Notes: a model not told the origin generated them from the letters alone. Numbered from the stretch's first letter, positions 8,565 to 16,206 are shown. The stretch: DNA of 32,075 bases from Desulfobulbaceae bacterium UBA2276 (GCA_002347085.1 DDWW01000022.1:25412-57486); one strand, 5' to 3'. Numbers and translations are program-made.

Positions 8565-9992
8565 TTATTCCGAATGGTTGTGGGCAATGGCTGGCATAAA
8601 CATACTCCAATCAAACCCCGGAGCCAGAATTGCAATTCCTGTGGGAATAGGATGGGTAGCTGCATCACTATCCATATCAAAGGATATTTCCGTTGTGGCA
8701 AAAGAGCTCAAATCCACCCGGGTGATGCTACTGCTCGAACCAGACAGGGTTGGATTCGCGGCATAGGCGTATCTGCCGGACTTGTCAATCGCAAGGGTGT
8801 CAACGCCAAAGAGCTGGCTACCTGAATCACAATAGAGATCGGCCACTCCATATCCACCAAATGAAGCTTGGCCTGGCCCATCAATACTGACCCAGCTCAG
8901 CTTGTTAGGAACCGTAGAATCCGCTACCCACTGAGTACCATCCCAAGTATAGGAGTTAGTAGCGTTTTGTAGAATATAGGCCCTTCTTCCATCAGGAGAA
9001 AAAGAGGTACTCTGGCTCGCAGCAGCAGAACCATGCCCCTGTGCCGCCGGGGGAGTATAATTCTCATATAAGTCATAATCATTGTAGGTATCAGGAAAGC
9101 CCCAAAGTTGAAAAGGGGTCCCCGCCACAACCTGGCCTGGCCCGGTTACCCGCAACACACTAACCATCCCCCAACCTGCATCATTGACAATAACGGTTTG
9201 ACCATCGGGTGAGATACTGAGGTTAACCGGTCTAGCTAAATAGTCTCCACAAGATTTTGCAACTGGGTCCCACGTATTACAGAGTTTAAGTTCATGGGTC
9301 GACTCAAACCCATCTTGCGCGGCATTGATTCTCCCATAGACGACACTACTCCCAAAATAATTGGCCATGATTGCGGTTTTACCATCTGGAGTAATGACCA
9401 CAGCATTAGCATAATGTTCGGTGGGCAAGGGATCAGGCGGGGTCGCCTCGTCATAAGGAGGCCCTTCATGCATGTGAGCAGTCGATTTATGGGTCATGGT
9501 CTGCACATCTATAAAGGCCGCCTTTGGGGAAAAGCCTCCGTCTGTGACAATGGCCAATCTCCCATCCTTGCTAATAGCGATATCCTCAGCAAAAAAATCA
9601 ATTTCAACCGAACCCACTACCACCGGATTGGTGGGGTCTACCAGACTGACGCGAAAAATCATATTGTAGCCAAAATTAGAAATCAAGACATCCTTGGTTT
9701 CTGGGATCTGTGTGACGTCAAAAACACCGCCGCCATAGACTGGCTCATGTGTAACCGGATCAAGGGGCCCCAGTTGACCACTCAAAAATGGACCGTGCAC
9801 GACGGGAGAATTAGAGCTTAGATCCACTGTGTAGATTGATTCTCCAACAAACCCTGGTTCTGTGTTTGATAAACCATTCCCCTGATTGGTAATAACCGCC
9901 CATCCCCATGGCGAAGGGGCAGCGACAGCCTCGTTTGCAGCAAAGGAACTTAACATAACCCCTACTGCCAGACAACACAGACCTTTTTGCAT
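8565..9992 (-). CDS. Exported beta-propeller (YVTN/NHL-like) repeat protein
   Basis: A 475-residue secreted or periplasmic protein of unknown substrate. The N-terminus is a signal peptide (LCCLAVGVMLSSFAANEAVAA, cut after AVAA). The rest is built of beta-propeller blades recognisable by repeated [S/T]PDG or [S/D]K[S/D]GR turns followed by a short hydrophobic strand: AISKDGRLAIVTDGG, VITPDGKTAIMANYFG, SISPDGQTVIVND, SFSPDGRRAYILQN and AIDKSGRYAYAANPT. The pattern resembles YVTN and lactonase-type propellers, but I see no catalytic signature. GGAG 8 nt before ATG 9992 supports the start. It stands alone: convergent with eno, and with 570 bp of apparently non-coding DNA upstream, which is where its promoter must lie. 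Confidence 0.85.
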   Translation of the reverse strand: MQKGLCCLAVGVMLSSFAANEAVAAPSPWGWAVITNQGNGLSNTEPGFVGESIYTVDLSSNSPVVHGPFLSGQLGPLDPVTHEPVYGGGVFDVTQIPETKDVLISNFGYNMIFRVSLVDPTNPVVVGSVEIDFFAEDIAISKDGRLAIVTDGGFSPKAAFIDVQTMTHKSTAHMHEGPPYDEATPPDPLPTEHYANAVVITPDGKTAIMANYFGSSVVYGRINAAQDGFESTHELKLCNTWDPVAKSCGDYLARPVNLSISPDGQTVIVNDAGWGMVSVLRVTGPGQVVAGTPFQLWGFPDTYNDYDLYENYTPPAAQGHGSAAASQSTSFSPDGRRAYILQNATNSYTWDGTQWVADSTVPNKLSWVSIDGPGQASFGGYGVADLYCDSGSQLFGVDTLAIDKSGRYAYAANPTLSGSSSSITRVDLSSFATTEISFDMDSDAATHPIPTGIAILAPGFDWSMFMPAIAHNHSE

Positions 9993-10563
9993 AATTGTCT
10001 CCTTTTCTCTTCATAATTCCGGCAAAAGTACCCTTACACCCCATTCCATCCGTCACCAAAAAAAAACAACGGTATGATGTACCATCATTTTGTCACTTCA
10101 TTATAAAGTTATCCTTGAAAAGACTTACGACCTTCGTATCCCACGTCATGCCGACCAGTGATTTCAGGTTGAATCCGACCAAGATGTCGATGCGTAGCGA
10201 TCAACTTTTTTTATGATTCTTCATTATTATAGTCTACAATTATTGATACCTTGTAGTCGGTGGCCATGTCAAGTTTTCTTTTTTTATTGAAATCAAGGCA
10301 ATTGTCTTTATTATAGGATAGTTACAGCATATGGTTTGTCAGGCTTTAAAGTGGTTATCAAGGAAGTGGTGCCCATAACGTGCTTAAGGGGCACAATTAA
10401 ATCGGTCCCTTTTTTTCGTCATTAGACCCGAAAGAACCGTCACTCTCCACGCAGGCGGGAGTACAACGTTGCTAACTGAGAATAAAACAGAGCCATAAAA
10501 AAAAGGGGAGTGAGAAAAACCTTTTTTCCACTCCCCTTTTCCGTCTCAAACTTTCAAATCATC
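9993..10563. other. AT-rich intergenic region, no gene seen
   Basis: 571 bp between two minus-strand genes. It must contain the promoter of the beta-propeller gene, though I see no -35/-10 pair at good spacing. A weak GTGCCC/GGGCAC hairpin occurs at 10369-10394, and a terminator fills 10497-10540. Open frames here are short and lack start signals. Confidence 0.6.
10497..10540 (-). terminator. Intrinsic terminator of the cysteine-rich protein gene
   Basis: AAAAGGGGAGTG and CACTCCCCTTTT (10501-10512, 10529-10540) form a 12-bp stem. On the minus strand the arm is followed by a run of eight T. It lies 24 bp after the stop of the gene at 10564. On the plus strand it has four T, so it may act both ways. 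Confidence 0.8.
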
Positions 10564-11100
10564 TCACAAAAAAAAATCCAGTAGCAGCTTCTCCATATCA
10601 GCCTGTTTCCTGAGCAGAGAACCTGTTCGCCGCTCTAGAAGGAGTAATGTTGCCGACTCCTCATCTCCCTTGATATGACTACAGATATAATTGAGGCAGA
10701 ACATGGGTTTAAAACTCAAAACACAGCCCGTCTCCCCCAGAAAACAACACTCGATTCCCTCACCCGGATGGACATCGACTTGAATTCCGGCCAACATATT
10801 CATCAGCAGTTGCAATACATCGTTTTCCGCGGCCATATATCCGCTGCAACAGCCGCCACCCTGACGACTCGCACATCGTGTACAGGTTACTCCCATCGCC
10901 ATAGCACCCATCTGGGATTGCAGGGAATGCTCCGCGGCCACAACCTCCGCTAATTGCGCCATGATATTTGGCTGCCGGACAAGGGTCTGACCATAACGGG
11001 AATAGAGATCCTCTGCTATCGCCAGTTTCATTGCCACTTCACCGCTATAAAAAAGCGTATAGATCTCGGAGCGCATTCCCATGTTTCCCTTATTCAACAT
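10564..11100 (-). CDS. Cysteine-rich cytoplasmic protein, function unknown
   Basis: A 178-residue protein without signal peptide or membrane segment. The N-terminal half is helical. The C-terminal half has an ordered cysteine set: CTRCASRQGGGCCSGYM, then ECCFLGETGC, then FCLNYICSHI, ten cysteines in all, suggesting a bound metal or iron-sulfur cluster. The spacing recalls YkgJ-type zinc/iron-chelating proteins, but the match is not good enough to name. The start is uncertain: ATG 11100 has a weak site, while ATG 11082 and ATG 11076 lie behind AAGGGA. It is followed by a strong terminator and preceded by hslU on the same strand, 96 bp away. Confidence 0.72.
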   Translation of the reverse strand: MLNKGNMGMRSEIYTLFYSGEVAMKLAIAEDLYSRYGQTLVRQPNIMAQLAEVVAAEHSLQSQMGAMAMGVTCTRCASRQGGGCCSGYMAAENDVLQLLMNMLAGIQVDVHPGEGIECCFLGETGCVLSFKPMFCLNYICSHIKGDEESATLLLLERRTGSLLRKQADMEKLLLDFFL

Positions 11101-11196
11101 ATCCCAAGTTTAATTGGGTGGGCAGAGTAAAATCAAACTTTTCTCAAGTGCATGAAGCTAAAGCGAAACATCCTCTGATCCAATGAGCATCCAACG

Positions 11197-12660
11197 CTAC
11201 AAAATAAATCGGCTCAGATCCTGATTCTGGGCAATGGCATCAAGCTGCCCGCGCACATATTCGGCGCTGACCACGAATTGCTCTCCACCATCTTTATCCC
11301 CTCGTTCCGAGGCATCAAAGGAGAGTTCGTCGAGCACTCGTTCCATGACCGTGTGCAGCCGTCTGGCCCCGATCTCCTCGGTATTCTGATTCACCTCCAC
11401 CGCAATCCGAGCCATCTCCTGGATGGCCTCTGGTTCAAAGACCAGTTCTACCCCTTCGGTCGCCATCAGGGCGATGTATTGTTTGATCAGGGCGTTTTCC
11501 GGCTCGGTGAGGATGCGGACAAACTCGTCCTGACCGAGGGAGTGCAGTTCAACCCGGATCGGAAACCGGCCCTGCAACTCAGGGATCAGATCAGAGGGCT
11601 TGCTCATATGAAAGGCGCCGCTGGCAATAAAGAGGATATGATCGGTCTTGACCATGCCGTGCTTGGTGGTCACGGTTGAGCCTTCCACGATGGGCAGCAG
11701 ATCGCGCTGCACCCCTTCCCGGGAGATCTCCGGTCCATGAGAGCCCGAACTCTTGGACACGATCTTATCAATCTCGTCCAGAAAGATGATACCCGATTCC
11801 TCGGTACGGCGCAGGGCCTCCTTCATCACCTTGTCCATATCCACCAGGCGCTCCATCTCCTCCTTGAGCAGGGCCTTCATCGCCTCGGGAACTTTGAGCT
11901 TTCGTTTCTTTTTCTTCTGCGAAAATATCTTGCTGAAGGCATCCTGGAGATTGGACTGCATATCCTCCATCCCGGAGGTGGTCATGATCTCGACCACGGG
12001 TGCCCCATGGAAATCAGTGAGATCAAGCTCCAGCTCACGCTCATCCAGCCTGCCATCGCGGAGCATCTCCCGAAACTTTTCGCGAGTGGAATCGCCCTCT
12101 CTTCGTCCAGGGGGAGCGACAGGCCGTTCCAGTGTGCCGGCATCCGCCAACAGAAAGGAGTGATTGCCAGCCGGGCCTTCATACATTGTCGCTGATGACG
12201 CCGCGGGCAGGAGGATATCGAGAATTCGCTCCTCGGCATTGACCTCAGCCAATCCCCGGGTTCGCCCCCTCTCCTCTTCCTTGACCATGCTGATCGCAAT
12301 CTCCACCAGATCACGGATCATCGATTCCACATCACGCCCCACATAGCCGACCTCGGTGAACTTGGAGGCCTCGACCTTGAAAAACGGCGACTGGGCCAGG
12401 GTGGCAAGGCGCCGGGCAATCTCGGTCTTGCCGACCCCGGTGGGCCCGATCATGATGATATTCTTGGGGGCAATTTCTTCGCGCAAGGGGGATTCCACCT
12501 GCCGCCGCCGCCAGCGATTACGAAGGGCAATGGCCACCGAACGCTTGGCGTCCGCCTGACCTACGATATATTTATCGAGCTCAACAACGATCTCTCGGGG
12601 AGTCAAGGACTGCAAAGGGTTCAGGGGATTCACAGGATCTGTCGGACTGAGAGTATTCAT
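11197..12660 (-). CDS. hslU: ATP-dependent protease ATPase subunit HslU
   Basis: AAA+ unfoldase that feeds substrates to the HslV peptidase in the HslUV (ClpYQ) protease. With the start at ATG 12660 it has 487 residues. It begins with the family's LTPREIVVELDKYIVGQADAKRSV region, then Walker A GPTGVGKT (72-79), the pore loop GYVG (105-108), a charged I-domain with a KKKKRK stretch (about 250-254), Walker B IIFLDEIDKI (291-300), and EEIGARRLHTVMERVLDELSF. It ends in the conserved tail LSRFIL, which docks into HslV. The frame is open 24 codons further upstream, but ATG 12660 overlaps the hslV stop as ATGA, a typical coupled arrangement, and the extra residues are not family-like. Operon order hslV-hslU. 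Confidence 0.97.
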   Translation of the reverse strand: MNTLSPTDPVNPLNPLQSLTPREIVVELDKYIVGQADAKRSVAIALRNRWRRRQVESPLREEIAPKNIIMIGPTGVGKTEIARRLATLAQSPFFKVEASKFTEVGYVGRDVESMIRDLVEIAISMVKEEERGRTRGLAEVNAEERILDILLPAASSATMYEGPAGNHSFLLADAGTLERPVAPPGRREGDSTREKFREMLRDGRLDERELELDLTDFHGAPVVEIMTTSGMEDMQSNLQDAFSKIFSQKKKKRKLKVPEAMKALLKEEMERLVDMDKVMKEALRRTEESGIIFLDEIDKIVSKSSGSHGPEISREGVQRDLLPIVEGSTVTTKHGMVKTDHILFIASGAFHMSKPSDLIPELQGRFPIRVELHSLGQDEFVRILTEPENALIKQYIALMATEGVELVFEPEAIQEMARIAVEVNQNTEEIGARRLHTVMERVLDELSFDASERGDKDGGEQFVVSAEYVRGQLDAIAQNQDLSRFIL

Positions 12661-13187
12661 ATCTTTTCGACAATGATGGAATGATTGGTAAAGACACAGA
12701 TGGAGGCGGCGATATCCATGGAGGCGTGACAAATAGCCTCGGCATCAAGATCACTGTGCCGGATCAGGGCCAGGGCCGCTGATTGGGCATAGGGACCGCC
12801 GGAACCGATGGCCAGCACCCCGTTATCGGCCTCAATCACGTCCCCGGTACCGGTCAGGAGCAGGGAATACTGGCTATCGACCGCTACCAGCATGGCCTCA
12901 AGCTTACGCAGCATCTTGTCGGTGCGCCACTCCTTGGCAAGCTCAACAGCCGCCCGCATCAGATTACCGTTATACTGCTCCAGCTTCTGCTCCAGCTTGT
13001 CAAAGAGGGTAAAGGCATCGGCCGTGGCCCCGGCAAAACCGGTGATCACCTTGTCATGGTAAAGCCGCCGCACCTTGCGGGCCTCATGCTTCATGATCGT
13101 ATTACCAAGAGAAACCTGTCCGTCACCGGCAAGGGCCACCTGGCCTTGATGACGAACTGCCAGGATGGTGGTTGAGCGTATTTTCAT
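12657..13187 (-). CDS. hslV: ATP-dependent protease peptidase subunit HslV
   Basis: Threonine peptidase that forms the double hexamer of the HslUV protease. The 176 residues show the proteasome-beta-like N-terminus RSTTILAVR, with Thr6 the probable nucleophile exposed after removal of a 5-residue propeptide, then AGDGQVSLGNTIMK (Lys33), KVRRL and GFAGATADAFTLFDKLE. The internal RTDKMLRKLEAMLVAVD and GDVIE...AIGSGG complete the family pattern. ATG 13187 has AGGA at a good distance. The next gene, hslU, starts on the hslV stop. A 9-bp perfect palindrome 33-53 bp upstream of the start may be an operator or part of the promoter region. Confidence 0.97.
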   Translation of the reverse strand: MKIRSTTILAVRHQGQVALAGDGQVSLGNTIMKHEARKVRRLYHDKVITGFAGATADAFTLFDKLEQKLEQYNGNLMRAAVELAKEWRTDKMLRKLEAMLVAVDSQYSLLLTGTGDVIEADNGVLAIGSGGPYAQSAALALIRHSDLDAEAICHASMDIAASICVFTNHSIIVEKI

Positions 13188-13219
13188 GTTTGAGTGTCCT
13201 GAATGATGAAATTTGTTAG

Positions 13220-13240
13220 AACTATTCAGTATGAATAGTT
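13220..13240. promoter_or_regulatory. Palindrome upstream of hslVU, candidate operator
   Basis: AACTATTCA, GTA, TGAATAGTT: 9-bp perfect arms with a 3-nt centre, 33 bp upstream of the hslV ATG. Symmetry and position fit a dimeric repressor site; no known consensus is recognised. Confidence 0.4.
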
Positions 13241-13256
13241 ATTTTATGACATTTTT

Positions 13257-13324
13257 CCCGCAGAGACGCTGAGGCGCAGAGAAAAACTTTTTTGCCCTTC
13301 TCTGCGCCTCAGCGTCTCTGCGGG
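13257..13324. repeat. Long perfect inverted repeat (27-bp arms) between xerC and hslV
   Basis: Arms at 13257-13283 and 13298-13324 are exact inverses over 27 bp, with core CGCAGAGACGCTGAGGCGCA and a 14-nt loop. Neither strand continues into a T run. It belongs in style to the GCAGAGACGC-type palindromes dispersed in intergenic DNA of many bacteria, and it separates the xerC transcript from the hslVU promoter. Confidence 0.9.
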
Positions 13325-13364
13325 AGATCAGTTCTCAATCCGGGATTAGCTGGATTATTACAAG

Positions 13365-14270
13365 TTAAACCTTCTTGGCAAAGGGGTGGGCCTTATCATA
13401 GACCTCGGCCAGGTGGTCAAGGGTCAGATGGGTGTAACGCTGGGTCGTTGACAGGCTGGCATGACCCAGCAGCTCCTGCACCGAACGAAGATCTGCGCCC
13501 ATCTCCAGCAGATGGGTGGCAAAGGAGTGACGGAGGGCGTGCGGTGTCACCGTCTGCGGGATTCCGGCCCGCTCGCCATAAGCACGAACACTCCGCTCTA
13601 CACTCCTGGTTGTCAGTCGTCCCCCCCGGCCATTGAGGAACAGGGCCTCTTTTTCCGGCATAAGCCCACGGCCGGCCCGCTCCTCCATCAACTGCCGCCG
13701 ATGAACCAACCAGGCCCGCACCGCCTCTAAGGCCGGTCGTCCAACCGGCGCCAGACGTTCCTTGTTGCCCTTGCCGCGCACTTTAAGCATTTCAGCTTCA
13801 AAATCAAGATCGTCCAGGTTGCGGGAGACCAGCTCAGCAACCCGCATCCCCGTAGAATAGAGCAGCTCCAAAATGGCCCGGTCTCGGGCCATAAAGCTGT
13901 CTTTTTCATTGGGGGCCTCTATGATCCTGAAAGCCTCATCTACAGTCAGAAATACTGGAATCAACTGCGCGATCTTAGGCCCTGAAATTCCGACAAGAGG
14001 ATCTGTCGCTACTCCCTTCTGGCGCTGGAGAAAACGAAAGAAGCTGCGTAAGGCCGAGAGCTTGCGGGCCACTGTTGCCGCGTTATTTTTTCCATGCAGA
14101 CTTACCACAAACCGACGGATGGCGGAGGCATCAATCGCGGCAACCGTTGTTCCCTCGGCAAGGCTTGCCATAAACTCCAGCAGATCATGCTGATAGCCTG
14201 CAACCGTATGCGGGGAATAGCCTTTTTCATGGGTCAGCCAGCTCAGAAAATCCTTGATTAGCTCTTTCAT
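13365..14270 (-). CDS. xerC: Tyrosine recombinase XerC
   Basis: Site-specific recombinase that with XerD resolves chromosome dimers at dif during division. The 301 residues have an N-terminal SAM-like core-binding domain (about 1-90, GYSPHTVAGYQHDLLEF) and a C-terminal catalytic domain with the full set of residues: Arg143 (STGMRVAEL), Lys167 (RGKGNKER), His244 and Arg247 (HALRHSFATHLLE), His270 (LLGHASLSTTQ) and Tyr279 (RYTH). The ending VYDKAHPFAKK is typical of XerC. Length and lack of extra domains favour the housekeeping Xer over a phage or integron integrase. The ATG at 14270 has no strong ribosome site. It is divergent from xseB across 126 bp. Confidence 0.93.
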   Translation of the reverse strand: MKELIKDFLSWLTHEKGYSPHTVAGYQHDLLEFMASLAEGTTVAAIDASAIRRFVVSLHGKNNAATVARKLSALRSFFRFLQRQKGVATDPLVGISGPKIAQLIPVFLTVDEAFRIIEAPNEKDSFMARDRAILELLYSTGMRVAELVSRNLDDLDFEAEMLKVRGKGNKERLAPVGRPALEAVRAWLVHRRQLMEERAGRGLMPEKEALFLNGRGGRLTTRSVERSVRAYGERAGIPQTVTPHALRHSFATHLLEMGADLRSVQELLGHASLSTTQRYTHLTLDHLAEVYDKAHPFAKKV

Positions 14271-14338
14271 ACAAAATTTCGGTTTTAAGTTTTCAGTGTT
14301 AAGATTATACTTATGGACTATTATTGAGGATATTACTC

Positions 14339-14362
14339 ATTTACATGCGGATTTACATGCGG
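14339..14362. repeat. Tandem 12-bp duplication in the xerC/xseB promoter region
   Basis: ATTTACATGCGG occurs twice head to tail (14339-14350, 14351-14362), 35 bp before the xseB ATG. It could be a recent slippage event or a doubled regulator site; it shares CATGCGG with the hairpin family but has no inverted arm. Confidence 0.5.
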
Positions 14363-14396
14363 ATAAATCTTAACCCTGCACATCTGACAATATATC

Positions 14397-14645
14397 ATGG
14401 CCAAACAAACCTTTGAAGATGCCCTGGCCCGCCTGGAACAACTCACCGAAGAGATGGAAGATGGCAATCTGAGTCTGGATAAAAGTCTCAAAAAATTTGA
14501 CGAAGGGATCAAGCTTGCCGCCTTCTGCAACAACAGCCTGACCGAGGCCCGAGCCAAGGTCGAACTCATCCTGAATAAAGACGGCCAGCTTGAATCAGTC
14601 CCTTTTACCGAGATCAGCAATGGAGATCAAGACTTATCTGAATGA
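14397..14645 (+). CDS. xseB: Exodeoxyribonuclease VII small subunit
   Basis: Small helical subunit that packs on the XseA coiled-coil arm in exonuclease VII. The 82-residue protein has the diagnostic FEDALARLEQLTEEMEDGNLSLDKSLKKFDEG pattern of a two-helix hairpin. ATG 14397 begins the conserved AKQTFEDAL start. The 3' end overlaps ispA by 26 bp, so the two should be co-transcribed and perhaps coupled. The large subunit is encoded at the left edge of the window. Confidence 0.93.
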   Translation: MAKQTFEDALARLEQLTEEMEDGNLSLDKSLKKFDEGIKLAAFCNNSLTEARAKVELILNKDGQLESVPFTEISNGDQDLSE

Positions 14646-15525
14646 GCAGCGGCTAGTGGTCGAAAGTGGTCTGGAACGCTATATGCTTACGGCTGCGGGC
14701 GAGCACAGCACCTTTGCCGGCCACATTGAGGCCATGCGTTACAGTCTCTTTGCCGGGGGCAAGCGCATTCGCCCCATCCTCTGCCTGGCGGCTGCTCAGG
14801 CCATAGGCAACCGACCGGCCCCAGACACCGAGCTGCTTCCCATCGCCTGCGCCCTCGAATGTATCCACACCTATTCCCTCATCCATGATGATCTGCCGGC
14901 CATGGATAACGATGCCCTGCGCCGCGGAAAGCCCACAAACCACACCCTCTATGGCGAGGCCGGGGCCATCCTCGCCGGTGACGGTCTGCTGACCTGGGCC
15001 TTTGACCTGCTCAGCGACAGCAAAGAAAGCACGCTCCCCCCGGAAAAACGACTGGCCATCATCCACCTCATTGCCCGGGCCGCCGGGTCTCTGGGTATGG
15101 TTGGCGGGCAAGAGCTGGACATTGCTAATGAAAACAAACCCTTTCCCTTTGAAACCCTGAGGGCTATTCATCGCAGCAAGACCGGGGCCTTGATCACCGC
15201 CTCGATCCTGGCCGGGGCGATAGCTGCCGGGGCAGATCAGGCTCAACAAGAAGCCCTGACCAGATACGGCGAGCAGATTGGCCTGGCCTTTCAGATTGTC
15301 GATGACCTGCTCAATGTCACCGCCACGACCGAACAACTTGGCAAGGCCGCAGGCAGTGATGCCGGTCGCGGCAAGGCCACCTATCCGGCCTTTTTTGGGA
15401 TCGAGGCCACCAGGGAGAAGGCCAGGGCGGCAGTAGCAGAGGCCGTATCCGCCCTGGTGGTTTTTGATGAAAAGGCTGACCACTTGCGGGCTCTTGCTGA
15501 ATATATCTATAACAGGTCGCATTAG
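14620..15525 (+). CDS. ispA: Polyprenyl (farnesyl/geranylgeranyl) diphosphate synthase
   Basis: Trans-prenyltransferase that condenses isopentenyl diphosphate with allylic diphosphates to give farnesyl (or geranylgeranyl) diphosphate, downstream of Dxs. Its 301 residues include FAGGKRIRP, the first aspartate-rich motif DDLPAMDND (Asp90-Asp98) followed by RRGKPTNH, GQELD, and the second region FQIVDDLLNVTATTEQLGKAAGSD with GKATYP. The second motif reads DDLLN rather than the usual DDxxD, so Asn232 replaces the third Asp. Product length cannot be read with certainty. I choose ATG 14620, which overlaps xseB by 26 bp; the frame is open to a TTG at 14590. The usual partner dxs follows, but only after a 0.7-kb insertion carrying a toxin-antitoxin pair. 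Confidence 0.92.
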   Translation: MEIKTYLNEQRLVVESGLERYMLTAAGEHSTFAGHIEAMRYSLFAGGKRIRPILCLAAAQAIGNRPAPDTELLPIACALECIHTYSLIHDDLPAMDNDALRRGKPTNHTLYGEAGAILAGDGLLTWAFDLLSDSKESTLPPEKRLAIIHLIARAAGSLGMVGGQELDIANENKPFPFETLRAIHRSKTGALITASILAGAIAAGADQAQQEALTRYGEQIGLAFQIVDDLLNVTATTEQLGKAAGSDAGRGKATYPAFFGIEATREKARAAVAEAVSALVVFDEKADHLRALAEYIYNRSH

Positions 15526-15553
15526 AGATTAGAAATAATGAGGGTTATGAAAG

Positions 15554-15629
15554 TTCTGGTTCCCATTACTCCCATACCCCTCATCAATAGACACTTTTGC
15601 TTTCCATGCGGTACATGGGAACCAGAAAT
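15554..15629. repeat. Hairpin element with CATGCGG core, copy 2 (left flank of the TA module)
   Basis: TTCTGGTTCCCAT (15554-15566) is perfectly inverted as ATGGGAACCAGAA (15615-15627), 13-bp arms about 48 nt apart. The right part (15601-15629) also contains the short palindrome around CCATGCGGTACATGG. This 29-bp right part recurs at 16178-16206 in the same orientation with 3 mismatches, on the other side of the toxin-antitoxin genes. Confidence 0.8.
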
Positions 15630-15647
15630 TGAGAAAAAGGAGGTAAC

Positions 15648-15878
15648 ATGCCTATAGACCTGAAAGAATGCGAATCGTCGGCCATGCAATTACCTGCTGC
15701 CGAGCGAGCGGCCTTGGCTGAGCGTTTAATCGCGAGCCTTGATGTACTCGACGATGCAGAAACAGAACACCTCTGGGTGGAAGAAGCTGAACACCGTTAT
15801 CAAGCCTACAAACAAGGTCATCTTGCCGCTCGTTCGGCTGTCGATGCAATTCGGGATGCGCGGACGCATATTCGATGA
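15648..15878 (+). CDS. Antitoxin, putative addiction module component family
   Basis: A 76-residue acidic helical protein of the small addiction-module component (Unstab_antitox-like) family. The signature is a helix with LPAAERAALAERLIASLD followed by an acidic patch (DDAETEHLWVEEAEHR) and a basic end. It should bind and neutralise the toxin encoded by the next gene and, as in other systems, may repress its own promoter. AGGAGG lies a few bases before ATG 15648, a much stronger ribosome site than most in the window, which fits an antitoxin made in excess. The stop overlaps the toxin start (ATGA at 15875). The pair sits between ispA and dxs, flanked by direct repeats. Confidence 0.88.
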   Translation: MPIDLKECESSAMQLPAAERAALAERLIASLDVLDDAETEHLWVEEAEHRYQAYKQGHLAARSAVDAIRDARTHIR

Positions 15879-16168
15879 ATACGGTTCGCTTGCTGCAACC
15901 AGCCGAACAAGAAATGGTTGATGCAGCCGCCTATTACGAAGTGCAGGTGCGCGGGTTAGGTGACGATTTCCTGAAAAAGGTGGAGTCTGCTATCGCCGAC
16001 ATCGCAGAAAACCCTGAACAGTGGCCCCTCGTCAAGCAAAATATCCGACGCCGATTGATCCATCGGTTTCCATATGCCCTGCTCTATCGAGTTGACCCAG
16101 GAGAGGTGATTATCTTGGCCATTGCCCACCTCCATCGTCATCCGGCGTACTGGGTCAACAGACGATAG
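15875..16168 (+). CDS. RelE/ParE family toxin
   Basis: A 97-residue toxin of the RelE/ParE superfamily, which either cuts mRNA on the ribosome or poisons gyrase. It shows the superfamily layout: N-terminal AEQEMVDAAAYYEVQVRGLGDDFLKKVESAI, then IAENPEQWPLVKQNIRRRLIHRFPYALLYRV, and the final strand EVIILAIAHLHRHPAYW. The RRRLIHRFPYALLYRV and AIAHLHRHPAYW pieces are closest to ParE-type toxins found with this antitoxin family. Start ATG 15875 overlaps the antitoxin stop by 4 bp. It appears intact. Target is not readable from sequence. Confidence 0.9.
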   Translation: MNTVRLLQPAEQEMVDAAAYYEVQVRGLGDDFLKKVESAIADIAENPEQWPLVKQNIRRRLIHRFPYALLYRVDPGEVIILAIAHLHRHPAYWVNRR

Positions 16169-16176
16169 TATCCCGG

Positions 16177-16206
16177 GTTTCCATGCGGTGCATGGAAACA
16201 AGAAAT
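16177..16206. repeat. Hairpin element with CATGCGG core, copy 3 (right flank of the TA module)
   Basis: GTTTCCATGC, GGT, GCATGGAAAC: 10-bp perfect arms (16177-16186, 16190-16199), starting 8 bp after the toxin stop. 16178-16206 matches 15601-15629 at 26 of 29 positions in direct orientation. Confidence 0.85.

Noticed and set aside
9294..9821. 175-residue plus-strand frame inside the beta-propeller gene
   Set aside because: It is fully antisense to a gene with signal peptide and repeated blades.
10369..10394. GTGCCCATAACG...GGGGCAC as a second attC site
   Set aside because: It has an AAC box and a short stem but no matching GTT box, no bulged stem and far too short a span.
12661..12732. 24-codon upstream extension of hslU
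   Set aside because: It lies within hslV, is not family-like, and ATG 12660 gives the usual ATGA overlap.
14653..15522. 289-residue minus-strand frame antisense to ispA
   Set aside because: It is an antisense shadow of a protein with complete prenyltransferase motifs.
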